Positions 50,736 through 62,900 of a stretch of DNA of 64,000 nucleotides are shown piece after piece. The stretch comes from Burhinus oedicnemus. Lineage: Eukaryota; Chordata; Aves; Charadriiformes; Burhinidae. The position numbers were made by a program, and so were the translations under genes. Position 1 is the stretch's first letter. Each line of letters starts with the position of its first letter. The notes under the pieces are model-generated. The model was not told the DNA's origin, searched no databases, and was given only the letters and a program-made list of their open reading frames with translations. The stretch is from the NCBI GenBank assembly GCA_008921705.1, contig VFFE01007257.1, positions 3,906,858 to 3,970,857 of the forward strand. The letters run 5' to 3'.

Positions 50736-51118
50736 CCACAGAATAGGTCAGGTTGGAAGGGAGCTTTGGAGATTGTCTAGTCCAACGCTCCTGTGCTCAA
50801 AGCAGGCTCAGCGTGTTGTTCAGGGCTGCGTCCCATTGGATTTTTAGTATCTTTAAAGATGGAGACTCCACAGCTTCTCTGGGAAACCTATTTCAGGGTT
50901 TGACCATCCTCACAGTAAAAAAGTTTTTCCTCATGTTTAGATGGAATTTCCTGCATTTCAGTTTGTGTCCACTGCTTGTTGTCCTGTCACTGGGCATCAC
51001 CAAGAATAGTCTGGCTCCATCCCACCCCCCTATTAGGTATTTTTACATATTGATATGATTTTTTTACACCTGAGCCTTTTCTTCTCTAGCCTAAGTAATA
51101 CCAGCTCTTTCAGCTGCC
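50736..51118 (-). mobile_element. CR1 LINE 3' fragment, minus strand
   Basis: The left edge is the reverse complement of a CR1 3' end: CACAGAATAGGTCAGGTTGG, then AGGGAGCTTTGGAGATTGTC, TAGTCCAACGCTCCTGTGCT and CAAAGCAGG. It continues with the antisense of the CR1 tail (GGGTTTGACCATCCTCACAG, AAAAAGTTTTTCCTCATGTT, TGCATTTCAGTTTGTGTCC) and GTTGTCCTGTCACTGGGCA, and ends near CTTCTCTAGCCTAAGTAATA. CR1 moves by target-primed reverse transcription and is usually 5'-truncated, as here. The 101-codon plus frame (50753-51058) is antisense to it and not a gene. Confidence 0.92.
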
Positions 51119-52334
51119 ATGTAACGTAACCTGGTTACCTTTTAATGAAAGAAAATGAAAGCATAGGGAGAAAATGTGAAACCACGAGAAAAAGTTTGGC
51201 ACCAATTGTTGGGGTTTTTTATATTGGCTCTTTGTTCTATACTACTCATGTGTATGTATATTTGTAATTTTTCCATCAACATTGAGATAGGGAAATTACC
51301 CTCTGTTCTCACAATAGTAGACACTGAAAATACACAAGAATCCTTTTTTTTTAAACGTGGACACATGAGAGACAAGCATGTTTTTAGTTATGTGTTTTCA
51401 GAGTTTTGAAACTTTTCATACATCTTTAAGACTGTTCATGTCACAGTTTGCCACACAGGTCCTAATATCCCACTGTGACTTAAAAGCAGTCTATTACTGA
51501 AAAGGAAATCTAGCTAATCAGTATTTTGTCTTATTACAGAGATCTTCTGTCTTTTCTGGATTTACTGAAACATGTTTCAAAAATTTTGCTAGACAGAAGT
51601 ATTATTATTTTACAAAGTTTTATTACTTTGTAAATCAAGATTCAATACACTTACATTTCATATAAATTTTGTAATATGTATCTTTAAAGATATTAAAATA
51701 TGTTCAAAATACCAGTAAAATGTGTGAAACCCCCCCCCGAAATAAATTTAAGCAATAAATAACATAATTTAGAAAATAAATTTTCAGAATTGTTTTTAAA
51801 ATCAGCTATGGGCACAGTCATTTCTCCCAATACCTAAGTATTGACCTATATCTGTATATCTATATCCATTTCTAGGCTAAAGGAAATTTTTTTCCCCTTT
51901 TCTTTTAACAGTGACCATCTCTAATCATTATTTTTCAACATAGTTATAAATATATTTCCTATGGCTTACTTGTAACGCTTCCTATATTTTGATTGGTTAG
52001 AAGTGCACAAAACCAGAAGGTCAGCCTTATTGACCCTGTAAGCTATCTTAGTCTATCACCTTGGCTGATTTTTGTCTTCCTAGAGAACAGCTGACAAAGA
52101 GACAGTCTTTCTTCTGGGTGTTTATTACCCATATGTTATGGATTAGTTTTTTTAGTTCCTTGAAGCTTTTCTGCATATATGTGCCCTTAGATGTTGGTAT
52201 GAAAGGGCTAGAAATGTTCAGTATTCATACTAATGAACAAACTTTGTTAAATACTGTAGTACTGGAAAACAGTGTAGGAAAATAGGAAAGATGGTGTAAT
52301 TGATTCATACTTTCGGCTGAAAAGGCGACAATAT
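51119..52334. other. AT-rich tract without a supported gene
   Basis: Two exactly opposed frames of 77 codons (51142-51375, minus; 51176-51409, plus) show no domain. A C9 run lies at 51730-51738. Nothing else is recognised. Confidence 0.55.
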
Positions 52335-52379
52335 TGTAGCTTCTGACGACACGGCATCGCAGTGGGGTACAATAGCGTG

Positions 52380-52450
52380 AACTGAAACGCACCTTGCCGT
52401 CAGAGGTGAAATCCTGGCCCCTGTTTAAATTGATTCAAAGCTCATTGGAG
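52380..52450. repeat. Possible old amniote repeat motif
   Basis: GAGGTGAAATCCTGGCCCCT, followed by a degraded TTGATTCAAAGCTCATTGGA, recalls a widespread amniote repeat core (GTGAAATCCTGGCCCCATTG, then AAGTCAATGG). Only the first 18 bases or so match well. The family name is uncertain and the boundaries are not defined. Confidence 0.28.
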
Positions 52451-52561
52451 AAAGTTTTTATTGAAGATGTCTGGTATAATCAGATATCATTGTATTCATT
52501 TGCATTGACTTTAAAAGACCAAGCTAAACATTTGAAGACATCACAAGGTCTTTCAGTCCAA

Positions 52562-52800
52562 AGATTTGCACCAGGGGAGACTTAAATTGCATATTACAAG
52601 AAATTTCTTCACCAAAAGGATTATCAAACATTGGAACAGGCTGCCCAGGGAAGTGGTGGAATCACCATCCCTGGAGGGACTTAAAAGATGGGTAGACGTG
52701 GTGCTGAGGAACATGGTTTAGTGGTGGACCTGGCAGTGCTAGGTTAATGGTTGGACTTAATGATCTTAAGGGTCTTTTCCAGCCTAAATGATTCTATGAA
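52562..52800 (+). mobile_element. CR1 LINE 3' end, plus strand
   Basis: This is a textbook avian CR1 3' end. In order it shows TTTGCACCAGGGGAGACTTA, AAATTTCTTCACCAAAAGGA, CATTGGAACAGGCTGCCCAG, GGAAGTGGTGGAATCACCAT, CCCTGGAGGGACTTAAAAGA, CATGGTTTAGTGGTGGACCT, GGCAGTGCTAGGTTAATGGT and TGGACTTAATGATCTTAAGG, and it ends in the CR1 terminal word ATTCTATGAA. Only about 240 bases of the element are present, so it is strongly 5'-truncated and carries no coding capacity. The left boundary follows TCAGTCCAAAG. Confidence 0.95.
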
Positions 52801-54508
52801 AGTATATATGAAATCAGATTGGGCAGAAGAAGATCCCACTGCACACCACCGCTATCTTTTAAGCAACTGCACTAATGAATGCAATGCCAAATACCTTGTG
52901 TCACCTCAGAAAAGAGATTATATACTATTTCTGGTTTCAAAGCAAATTTCAACTCGATGCTTAAGCTACCCTAAAGAATGAGACCTACTTTTGAAAGACT
53001 AAGGTGCTGAAAATAAGTATATGGTTCATATCCCCGAGCAGAACAGTCTTTTTTTTTTTAAACATCCTGCTGACCGAGGAACCTTTAATCCTTCTGACTG
53101 TGCAGTATCTTGACAAATGAATCTTTTTAATTATGAGTATTCAAGAATAAATTATTAATGAGACAACAACAATGGCACTGCTTATGTAATTGCGTAACAA
53201 GAAATTTCCGAGAGAAATGTGTGCTGAAGATTCCAGCTTCAGAGTCTGACTCCCATGAGATAGGAAATCTTCTCTGTTGCCATGTATTTCTTCTGACTGC
53301 TAGCCTCTGAATGATTTAAACCAGAAGCAATGAAGTTTCTGAAAGGACAGTGTGAACCCTCTTGAATTACACTGAGCAGATTTATGAGAAAAAGGAAGAG
53401 TTGCGGTGCTGCAAATTACTAAAACTTAAATCCCTTCTCATAAATGTTGCTTGCACTACTTTTCACCATAAAAAGAATTAACGTGCCCTCCAGTATTAGT
53501 CTTACTAAAGCATGCTTGTGCAATAATAATAATCTCATTAATAATATTTTCATTTCTTTCACTTTTTATATTGCTACAACAGCACAGGTTATATAATTCA
53601 TTAGTAATTACTCTGAAATAGAGAATATGTATAGGTTTAATTTACGTAGTCTTTAAACTGTCATTCTATGAAGTAACTTGTAAAATGAAATAAGAAAGGT
53701 AGAGATGACATTTACAGTTGATTTGTAAAATGGGCTAGATCTTTGATAAAATCCACTTTGAATGAATGTGGATTCCGTATGAAATACGGAGCGGTACAGT
53801 ATTCTGTAGAGCCTGGGCTTCAGTGCTCGACATATTAACGGCCTTTTAAAAGGTAGAACAATTCAGTAGCATAAGTAACAGGGCATCTGTGAAAAGAAAT
53901 GAAACATAATTGAGATGACAAATTTTACTTTAGCAGCAGAACATCAGCTGCCCTTGTGAAGAAGAGTGCAGCAAGGATGCAGGCTGCGCTGCGTGCTTGG
54001 TGAGGTAACTGGTTGTCGTTATGGGCTTCTGCGGTACAGCGGGGTAGGGTTTGTTTTCAGGCTCTGAATGTGTTGCAGGCACCATTTCTACATGCTTATG
54101 TTAACACATCACTGGTGTGCATCAACAGTTTTAGGAGTTGTTATAATAAAGCCAGATGTATCGCATAACTGAGCAAATTCTGACTGCAGTGTGTATCCAA
54201 TGGGTGCAAACCACGAAACTTCGTGATGTAGTCAGTCTCTTTGTGTAAGAAGCACAAATGTAGTCCTCCAGTCAGGGTTCTCCTGGGACACTGGTTTTGT
54301 CTCTTCCTCTTGAAAAAGACTCTCTGATTTTGAGCTCCTTACCCTCTGCCAGGACTTACTGGATGATGATATCTGTGAGCTGCAGGAAACTTATCTTGTC
54401 AAGAACATTTAAAAATGTGTATATGATTCTTGATCCAGATATTGGTGTCCACACCTCCATCCCTTTTAACCCTCCAAATTTAACTGTGCAGTTTCAGGGC
54501 TGCAGCCT
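52801..54508. other. AT-rich tract between CR1 copies
   Basis: No supported gene. A T10 run lies at about 53049-53058. The 93-codon frame at 54297-54578 runs into the CR1 tip and has no domain. A slightly GC-richer segment at about 53960-54060 is too short to interpret. Confidence 0.5.
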
Positions 54509-54576
54509 TAGAATCATAGACTCGTTTAGGTTGGAAAAGACCCTTAAGATCATCGAGTCTAAACTTGGTAAGGCAT
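54509..54576 (-). mobile_element. Very short CR1 3' tip, minus strand
   Basis: TTAGAATCATAGACTCGTTT, AGGTTGGAAAAGACCCTTAA and GATCATCGAGTCTAAAC form the reverse complement of the last ~65 bases of CR1. Similarity stops abruptly after GAGTCTAAAC. It is either an extremely 5'-truncated insertion or the remains of a longer copy cut by deletion. Confidence 0.85.
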
Positions 54577-57500
54577 AGTTCAGATCATCTTCACCTAAAC
54601 TGAGAAAGTGGGTCCTTCGGCAATGGAGGAGGGGAGATTACGCCGTTCATCTGCCTCTGGGTTTGCTATCTCCATGCCTTTCTTTTGCTAAATGTCTTTT
54701 AATACAAAACACTTTCAAAAATACAAACAGTTTACTTGAATTATGTTTTCAAGTACCTGACTGAAAATTTTGCTTTGATATATGTTTATATGTGTGTTAA
54801 AAATCTATGAGGAAATTGCAGAAGATAAGTAAGGGTTAATTTGGCTGCAGACATTCTTGTTTAAATTATACTCCCTAAAAGAAAGGTAATAAAATTCTAT
54901 TGTCACAGTGATCTGATGGGAATATAGAGGTGTCAGTGACATTTTTATTGCCTCTAAAATGACCTTTGTGTCAAACCTCATGCATTGATTAATTTTTAGA
55001 CAAAATTATTTGGTTTTATTTACTAGTTCACCAAAGAGCTCCACTTACACTATGCCACTCATTTTCTCTTCTGCTCAGTTAAACTGACAATCGAAGAGTT
55101 GTTTCAGTTCTGTGTGGCTTTTACCTTTTGAACATAAATACGAAGCAAAACCTGGCAGACTTAAAAAGCTGTGGTAGCAGATGGACTTATCAACATCCCT
55201 TTGCCTTTTTTCATTTGAACTGTGGCAACAACCATCTAAATTGAGGCTAATTAAATACAATATTTCTACATAATTATATGATAAAGATTTCTAGTGCCAG
55301 AGTCTGTGCAGTTTTGTATGGTTGTCTATAATTTCTTGGTTAAGAGAGTAATTTATTCTCAATGCTCATTGATGAACAGATTATTAAAGTTGGATTGTAT
55401 GACACTTCCTTCTGTATTCTCTTTCATTTTAAATAAGATCGGAGTAATTCTAAATTACAGAAGTTGGTGCCAGCATTATAGAAGGATGCTGTATAGAACC
55501 GCAGACCTTTTCTTACACCGTTGATTGATAACCGCTGATGAAATTACAGCAGAGCCATAAACATTTTAGTGTGCCTCATAAAGATTTTTCGTGTGTAGCA
55601 TTAGCCACATTCTATAGCTAGTTTAAGGTTGTAGTTTCATAAGCAATAATCAGAAATTAACTTTAATAATAAGTTCTAGGTGTTTTAAAAGCTGAAACTA
55701 ATGAAAGTTATGTTATCCATTTATATTCTTTAAGAAATTCTTTTAAGGTTTTCTGTGACTTGACCTTTATTTTATGACAAGATATCTGAAAGGTTGATTT
55801 GTATGAGTCATAGCTATAATTATTATACTGTATGAAAAAAAGTAAGTTAATGGATTTTCAGAGCTATTTTGTTTTTAAAAAAAAAAAAAGAAATTAAGAA
55901 CACTTTAAAAAACCTTTATATTTCACTAAAATGTTTCTTACCAGATCAGCCGCTCTATCAATCTATATTTTAAAATGAATTTAAAAAGAAACGTAGAATA
56001 AATGTCTCTTTGCTGAATATACTGCAAGTATAAGCCTCAAGCTGTAACTTGTAATTATTTAGGTGCATAGTGCAGATCCATAATAACCATATGAATTGAG
56101 CACATTTAACTAAGTATAAAACATAGATACATATGTTACTGTTAAAAAGTTGACATTAATGGGATTTCTGGTTGTCTACACAAAATGTGCGTGCATTATT
56201 CTAATGCTAAAGTGCAAACACCCTTATTAGGTACTTTTGCATGGTGTAGGATTCCAAGCGTTTGATGGATGAAGGAGCTTTGATAAAGAAACATGTTCTT
56301 ATTTATGCTATGTTCTCCTCCTGAGAATTCTGGTTTGGATTTTCAAAGGAACCTGAGTTACTCTTTCTCCCACTGAAAGCTTAAGGATTTTCTTCTTATT
56401 CACACTAAAAGACTACAGACTACCCTTGCAGTAGAAATGAACCTGAATTTCTATGTGACTCTTACCCAGTAGGTTTTGTATCCCTGCGTTACTTAGGTTC
56501 CTTTGAAAAGTCAGCCTAATGCAAGCAATCTTATTTACACAAAGAGAATTCCCATTAAAGAAGGCAAGACTGCTGAAATAAACTAGGTCCATTCATGTAC
56601 AATCAGATTCTGTATGTCCCTCTAGGTTTATAATTTACAGACTTTTAGCTCTTGCCTTTGAGGACTAAATGTCTTGCTCTTCTCATTTTCTTCTCAATAT
56701 ACTTAACAGTTAAGCTCGTTTGTTGTTTTGGATTCAAGCACAAAGGAGGAAAGCCGATTTACAGATGAATCAGGATAGTTCTTACCTGCTGTTATTTCTA
56801 GAATCCCCATGGTTTCGTTAAGTTTATAAGAAAGTTGCAGTTACTCTTCCCATGAACCCCTGCGATTCAGAGCACTCCTAAGGTATGGGCCTACTCAGAG
56901 GGGAAATTGTCCACGTGTGGTACGTCTGATGTCAGGCTCGTGGTCCTTCCGTGACTGATGCGTGCCAGTGAAAAAGTCCTCTTCACATGCATGCTGGTTA
57001 CATGGGGTTAAGCTGGCCCTGACGCATAATGACGTGTGTGGAGTAATAATTCTGAATTTACTTATTCCATCACCTTCTGTGAAGAAATTGCTAAAGCAAG
57101 GAAAATATAGGGCAAACAAGTTATGGTCTGCCTTGCATTTTGTGAGTTGTAAAGAACACTTTTAAAAAGACAAGTAATTAGTTAATGCAGACTAAACAGA
57201 TTCCCCTCAGAAATAATAATCTTATTTATGTCATGATTCCTAAAAGGTTGTAAGCGTGTGTTTGCATTAAGGATATATTTCTGACTGAGAAATTTGGACC
57301 ATTAATTTCTTAAAGGACTTTTGGATCCTTTTGGGATGACCATATATGTGTGTGGGTATTTACTTTTGTTCAGTTTCCAGGAGCCCCAGTGGTTAGAAAA
57401 CTGCTATTAACTATTCATGCTTTGGCACTGTTACAGTTTAAACAAGACCAAGACTAGCAGCAGTGGTTTTCTGATTTTATAAAATCATTTTGTGAAATAA

Positions 57501-59804
57501 ATCACTCAAGGCTTGAGGTTTTTTTTATACTGAGTTTCGTCCCTTAGGGAACCTTTCATACACACTTTATAACTTCCTGAAAATAGGGAGATTATACAGA
57601 GAATAAATAGCAGACAGCTGTGAGCTATGAGTCTATAATGCCAGTAAAGGGATTTGGTGATCTCATAAACCAGAAAAGCAAAGTTTGAGCATCTTGAACA
57701 CTATTCAGACCCTCAAAATGGAATGAGTATTCTGTAATTCAACTCACTTTTTATTTGGTATAACATACAGACCAGAGTAAGTGATTCACACTGACAGGAT
57801 GGAGCACTGTGATCTTACAACAACTCCCATATCATCTCTAGGCCAGTAGCACTAAGCATTTAATTTCTATTTTCCCCTTGATTCTCTCTCCTCTTTTCCT
57901 TGCCCTTCATGCTATAGTACTGCTCTGTCGTACGGTCCTTACCTTATTTCCTTTTCAAATACGCATCCAATGCTGGTGCTGAACTGGAGCCAAAATTGCC
58001 CACAATGTGCTTACCAGCACTCTGGGTTCTAAGAGGGTACGGTGGCTACGGATTTCCTGCAGCTGGCTGGGTCTAAACAAGCGATCTAGCTGAATTAATA
58101 AACTCCTGTGGGATCCAGAGGGCTGTGGAGCATGGTACAGAGATGCTTTCACAGCCCTAACAGGCCCAGCTGACACCCACTTGCACTTATTAGCACCAGC
58201 TCAGCCCTGTGATGTGGACCGATGCCGGAACCAGATTTTTCTGCACTATGCTTCCAATGACCTATAATAGTCAGGCTTTCCCATTTTCTGAAGTTTCAGA
58301 GTCTCTTAAGTATCACTTAAGCAGCTAAAATGATGGACAGCCCATTTCGCAAAAAAAAATGCAAAAGCAAATCCCTGATGTATGTTAGTTTTAATAAGTC
58401 TAGAAATGATAAAAATTATGTGGCGTTGCAGTAATACTTCATTTCCCAAATGTAAATTATTTTGATCTGAATTTCTGTTTGTATCTTCATGTTGTAAATG
58501 TTTGGGAAATTATATTAAGAGTTACAGAACTGTAAATAAGCATTATGGAAATGGTGAAGAGAATAGGCTTTTTAATCTTTTGAATAAGTTAATAAAGGCT
58601 TTGATAGTAAAAGGCATAAATAAACACTGAATTGTAATTCCTGTTAGTTGCAATTCAGACAGATAGTTACTTGATAGGATGTTAAGTAGTGCCTTGGCTA
58701 TAAATTGCTATCTTGGGTGAGGTATTTGCATAGAATTGTTTCATGCTTGTAAAACTAAAATTGCTTCTAACTGTGAGAACTTATTCATAGTAATGCTGCA
58801 ACGGTACTTGGCATTTCAGGTGAGTGCACAGAGGTTCTTTTTCTCCAGAGCTTTCCCAAATTTCTCTGAAGTTTAGTGTATTCAGCTGGAATTCTAAGAT
58901 AAGAAAGGTATTTTTTAATTAAAATGTCTTAGTACACTGTGCATCTTAGTTTAACCTTCTTATGGATATGATCTGGAATATCCAACCGGCCTAACCAAAC
59001 CAAACATGCTCAGCTGCAGGCAGAATTATGATTTTCAGAGAGGAACTCAGTAACCTAAGCTCATTTTTATGAATCTGAAATTTCAATATAATATGCTAGG
59101 TTAGGGTAACACTGGATCAGCATTTAAAAAATTTCTATCAAATGGTTTCTTACACAAAACACCTTTTTGTCAGCTGGGCTGCTGGAAAAAGACAATTGCT
59201 TATTGAACCATTATAGTAAAAACTGTTCTTCTGACAGCTGTACAGGGAAATCGTGTTCTGCTCTTAAAACAGTTATAAGTGGTACTGGTTGGAGATTTTC
59301 CAAGAGAACAGTTTTTTCATCTCAAAATGCTGATTCTTTGAGCATGCACGTTGATTTCTGACAAACAGAATAGCAAAGAATTGTGCTTGTCAGGAGGATC
59401 TCAGTCAACTGTCTGGTTGGTTCAGTACTGCGAGTGGGTTTGTGAAAAGTCATGAAACTAGTGAGAATGTTCTTAATTTCAGCTAACAGCCATCAGATAA
59501 TACCAGGAGCATATTCTAAATAAAAACGCTATTATTTTTCATTGTTTCCAAAACAAAATAATGTAGAATTTCATTTTGGCAGTTTAGAGAAGACCATCTT
59601 AATTAGGAGTGATTTTATCCCTTCATGCCAGCAAAAAAAGCATCACTGAGCAAAAATACCGTTTCTTGGAAGCTTTTGTCATCAATCTTTTAATGTCTAA
59701 AACTACAATTTTGGATGCTACGTCCTTTGAAAAAGATGTAATAATAATCTCCCTAATCCTCTCAGTGTAAACAAGGATAAGGCAAATATATCCTTTGCTT
59801 TATT
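54577..59804. other. AT-rich tract without a supported gene
   Basis: Open frames reach 76 codons at most (55294-55524, plus). An A13 run lies at 55877-55889. Pairs of exactly opposed frames at 56895-57165 suggest only local stop-codon scarcity. No repeat family is recognised. Confidence 0.5.
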
Positions 59805-59972
59805 TTGGAATTCTTGTTCTCTGGTCAGGGTATTCTGTGTATCACATTGTGTTGGTGGCAACACCAACTGCAGCGTTCCCCCGGGCATCTCAGGATTCTG
59901 ACTCTAACACGTGAGCTTTGGAGACCAGCAGGCTGCCTAGGTTATGGAGTGGGTGCTGTAATGACCACAAAG
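59805..59972 (+). other. Candidate exon with a good donor
   Basis: Within a 142-codon frame (59805-60233) lies a consensus-like donor AAAG|GTAAGC at 59973. Upstream acceptor choices are AACTGCAG (ending 59873) and CATCTCAG (ending about 59892), neither with a strong pyrimidine tract. The encoded segment (for example ELWRPAGCLGYGVGAVMTTK) matches no family I know. The frame after the donor is probably incidental. It is a weak prediction. Confidence 0.12.
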
Positions 59973-62900
59973 GTAAGCAGCATGTCCTCAACTTCATATT
60001 CTGTCAGGCGTGAGGAAAAGACTCTGCGGCCCCACAGCATCAGCAGATCACGGAAGGGAGAAGGTTTGAAAATATTAGTGTATAAGAAGGGAGATCTAAT
60101 CTTGCACATACTATGGTGGCATAGCTCCAGTGAAGTGAGCAATAGCAAGGGTCATCGTGAAATACCTCCAGGTCTGTCAGCAAAGAGTCATTCATCCAAA
60201 CATTTGATTAGGAAAGGCTTATTTCTTGTATGAGATGGAGGAGAGCTCAACTCGTAAGACATGGGATTCTGACTCTGGGAATTACTTCTGGGTTGTAACG
60301 TGGAAGAGCCTTCCAACTTGTTAAGGGTATAGAAAACATGCAGCTACATTATTTAGAGCAGACTGTGCCAATATAGGAAAGATTAAATTATGCTAATCTT
60401 CCAGTTACAGTGTATAAAATTATATACTATTTGAGAAACACTGAGTTCTCAGTAGGGGTTTCAGCAAGTTGGTGGCCAAAAGCTATCTTAATGAGACAGC
60501 TGGTTTGAAAAATACAGTAAAAATGACAAGGGAAATAAATGAACGATTAAATAAAATGAAACTTGGATGAAAGCATAAAATGAACTTGCACAAACCAAAT
60601 CCTGAAGACATTGTTAAACCCCATTTTAAAGGCACAAAGTCAAGAGAGTTATAATTTCTCACAGAACCCTTAGCTGTGTCCTTTTTGGCATCTGTTATCG
60701 ATCATTAAAAAACCTAGAACACCATACAAATTGACTAGATTGCTAGTGCAATATTTTGATACAACTGAGCTATGAGAAATCTTGATTGAAAAAGAAAGAT
60801 AACAATTTACTGCTTAGCTTCACTCTATTCTTATTCATAAATATGATGGAGCCATCACAGAATATGGTACTTGTTTTCTATGAAAACTATATACAACTTT
60901 TTAGCTAATTAAAGAAAAATTATCAGGGAAAGAAATTTGACACTTCCGTACTGGATTATGTCTAGATGAGAATTATGCCTGAAATATACCTGTCTCTTGC
61001 ATGTGTGTATTTTGGGTGGGAAAAAGCAGTTTCTTGCTGTCCATGCCGTGGAATTTCTTTGTCCTATTATTTTTAAAATTTTACAGACAAATACTGTGCT
61101 CAAAACTTTGGAAGAGCATGCTCACGAGCAAGTAAATTTAAGTCTCACCACAGGTATTTTTTGTTTGTGAGTATGATCATACCACCTTTACTTCACTTTA
61201 CGTACTTGTACCCGTGTGTGTGGATAGAAATTTTCCTTACATAAGTTCCACCACATTCAGGGGCAGATCCAAGATTTCTGTTGATTGCAGTGAACTTTGA
61301 CTCAATTTGTTGATTGACAGCTGTTGGCGTTCCTTATGGCATGTAGTAAATGACAAAGATGAATGAGATGGCAGGTTGGCGTTTGCTATACACATCCCTA
61401 TATTTCTACTCATTCTATTAGTGAAGAAGTCTGTTTCCCTAAGAGTGAGACTAACCTATGGTAAGAACTTCAGCAGACAGAGTAGACCAAAAGAATGACA
61501 CTAGAATTATTTTAAAGGAAAATGTAAAACCTGTCTTTTATCTGTTCAGTTCATCTGTCAGTGATGAGGTTGTATATATTGTTACTGTATCAGTTCATTA
61601 ATAGCTGCACATTGGTATAAATATTGAAGGATAATAATTAAGATATGCAAGAAAATTGGAGACAGTGGGAGCAGATTTTTAAAATAGGTCATACCCTTTA
61701 TTGTGCAAAAATGTAATTGTCTGCAGTGTGGAAATAGCTGAGTAGTCAGACATCTTTGTTGCAAATTGCTGCTGCAAAAAAATACAAAACACGGTAACAC
61801 AAAAATAAAATAGGAGAGACATTTTAGGCACTGAGCCTCTCTGACTTCAAAATATGATAAAGAAGTGACAGAGGAAAAAAAATATGTGTGGTGGTACTCT
61901 AGGAATGTTACAAATTAGGACAGGCACTGAACCTTAGGAAGATCTAAGTGAAGAGCTGTCTTCTTCATAAATGTTACTATGTAGAGACGTATGTGTAGCA
62001 GACCAGAATCCTTCCTGCTCTTTCACCGTGAAGCAATGGAATTCTCTGGGCACATGAATATTGTGGCCAGAGATCTTTGATCTGATGAGCGTACCGTACT
62101 AGATGCTAATATTGGGAAAAAAACCCTGTATCAGGGAAGTCTGCTAATAATGAATTACAGCATAGAATCGTAGTAACAGCAGGCATCAAATTCTGGACTA
62201 TGCCAGTCAGGCAGCATGAATTACAGCATAAAAAGCTTTGAAATGGTAGGAGGACAGGTTCACTATCTGATTTATTTGAACCTTTAAATGAAGCTCATGG
62301 GCAAAAATGACAGGCCAAATTCAGAAGTGACTTGTACATTAATGTAACTTACATGACAAAGGAGCAAAATTTAGAGCAGTTCAGAAACACTAACTGGACG
62401 AAGCAGAATTTTTTGGCTTTCTGACAATCTTCTATCAGTTGCTGCTTTTTAAACACAGAAAACCTTTTTCCTCCATCGTGCAAGTTACGTTTATTTTGCA
62501 ATGTCACACTGTTTCACAACATCTTTGATGGCTGCAAAGGGAAGACAATGGAAAAATGCATAAAAGAATAGGAAAACCAGCTACTGGAAAGAGAAACCAC
62601 AATAAAGGAGAAAGAGAGGGGAAAAAAGAAAGCCTCAGCAAGAAATTATACTCTTATAAAAGAACAATGTTTTGCCTGAATTTATGGAGCTTTTTTCTTT
62701 CAAAGTACCTTTAATTCAAAGGTGTTTTGCTAACCTTTGTGTTACAGTTGGAGAAATTAAAAATCCAAGAGAGAATGCAGCCATAGTCTTTAAAATGTAG
62801 TGATTATATTTTTAATGCATCAGTTGTGGTGTTCCAACTTGAAGGAATGCCTGATTTTCAGGAGGATTTTAGATACTTGATTTCAGTTCATAGTAAAGTA

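Noticed and set aside
50753..51058. 101-codon plus-strand open frame
   Set aside because: It lies antisense within a clear CR1 3' fragment, and its sequence is explained by the repeat.
53990..54025. TGAGGTAACTGGTTGTCGTT resembling a let-7 mature sequence
   Set aside because: It differs from let-7 at internal positions and no complementary arm lies within a hairpin-forming distance.
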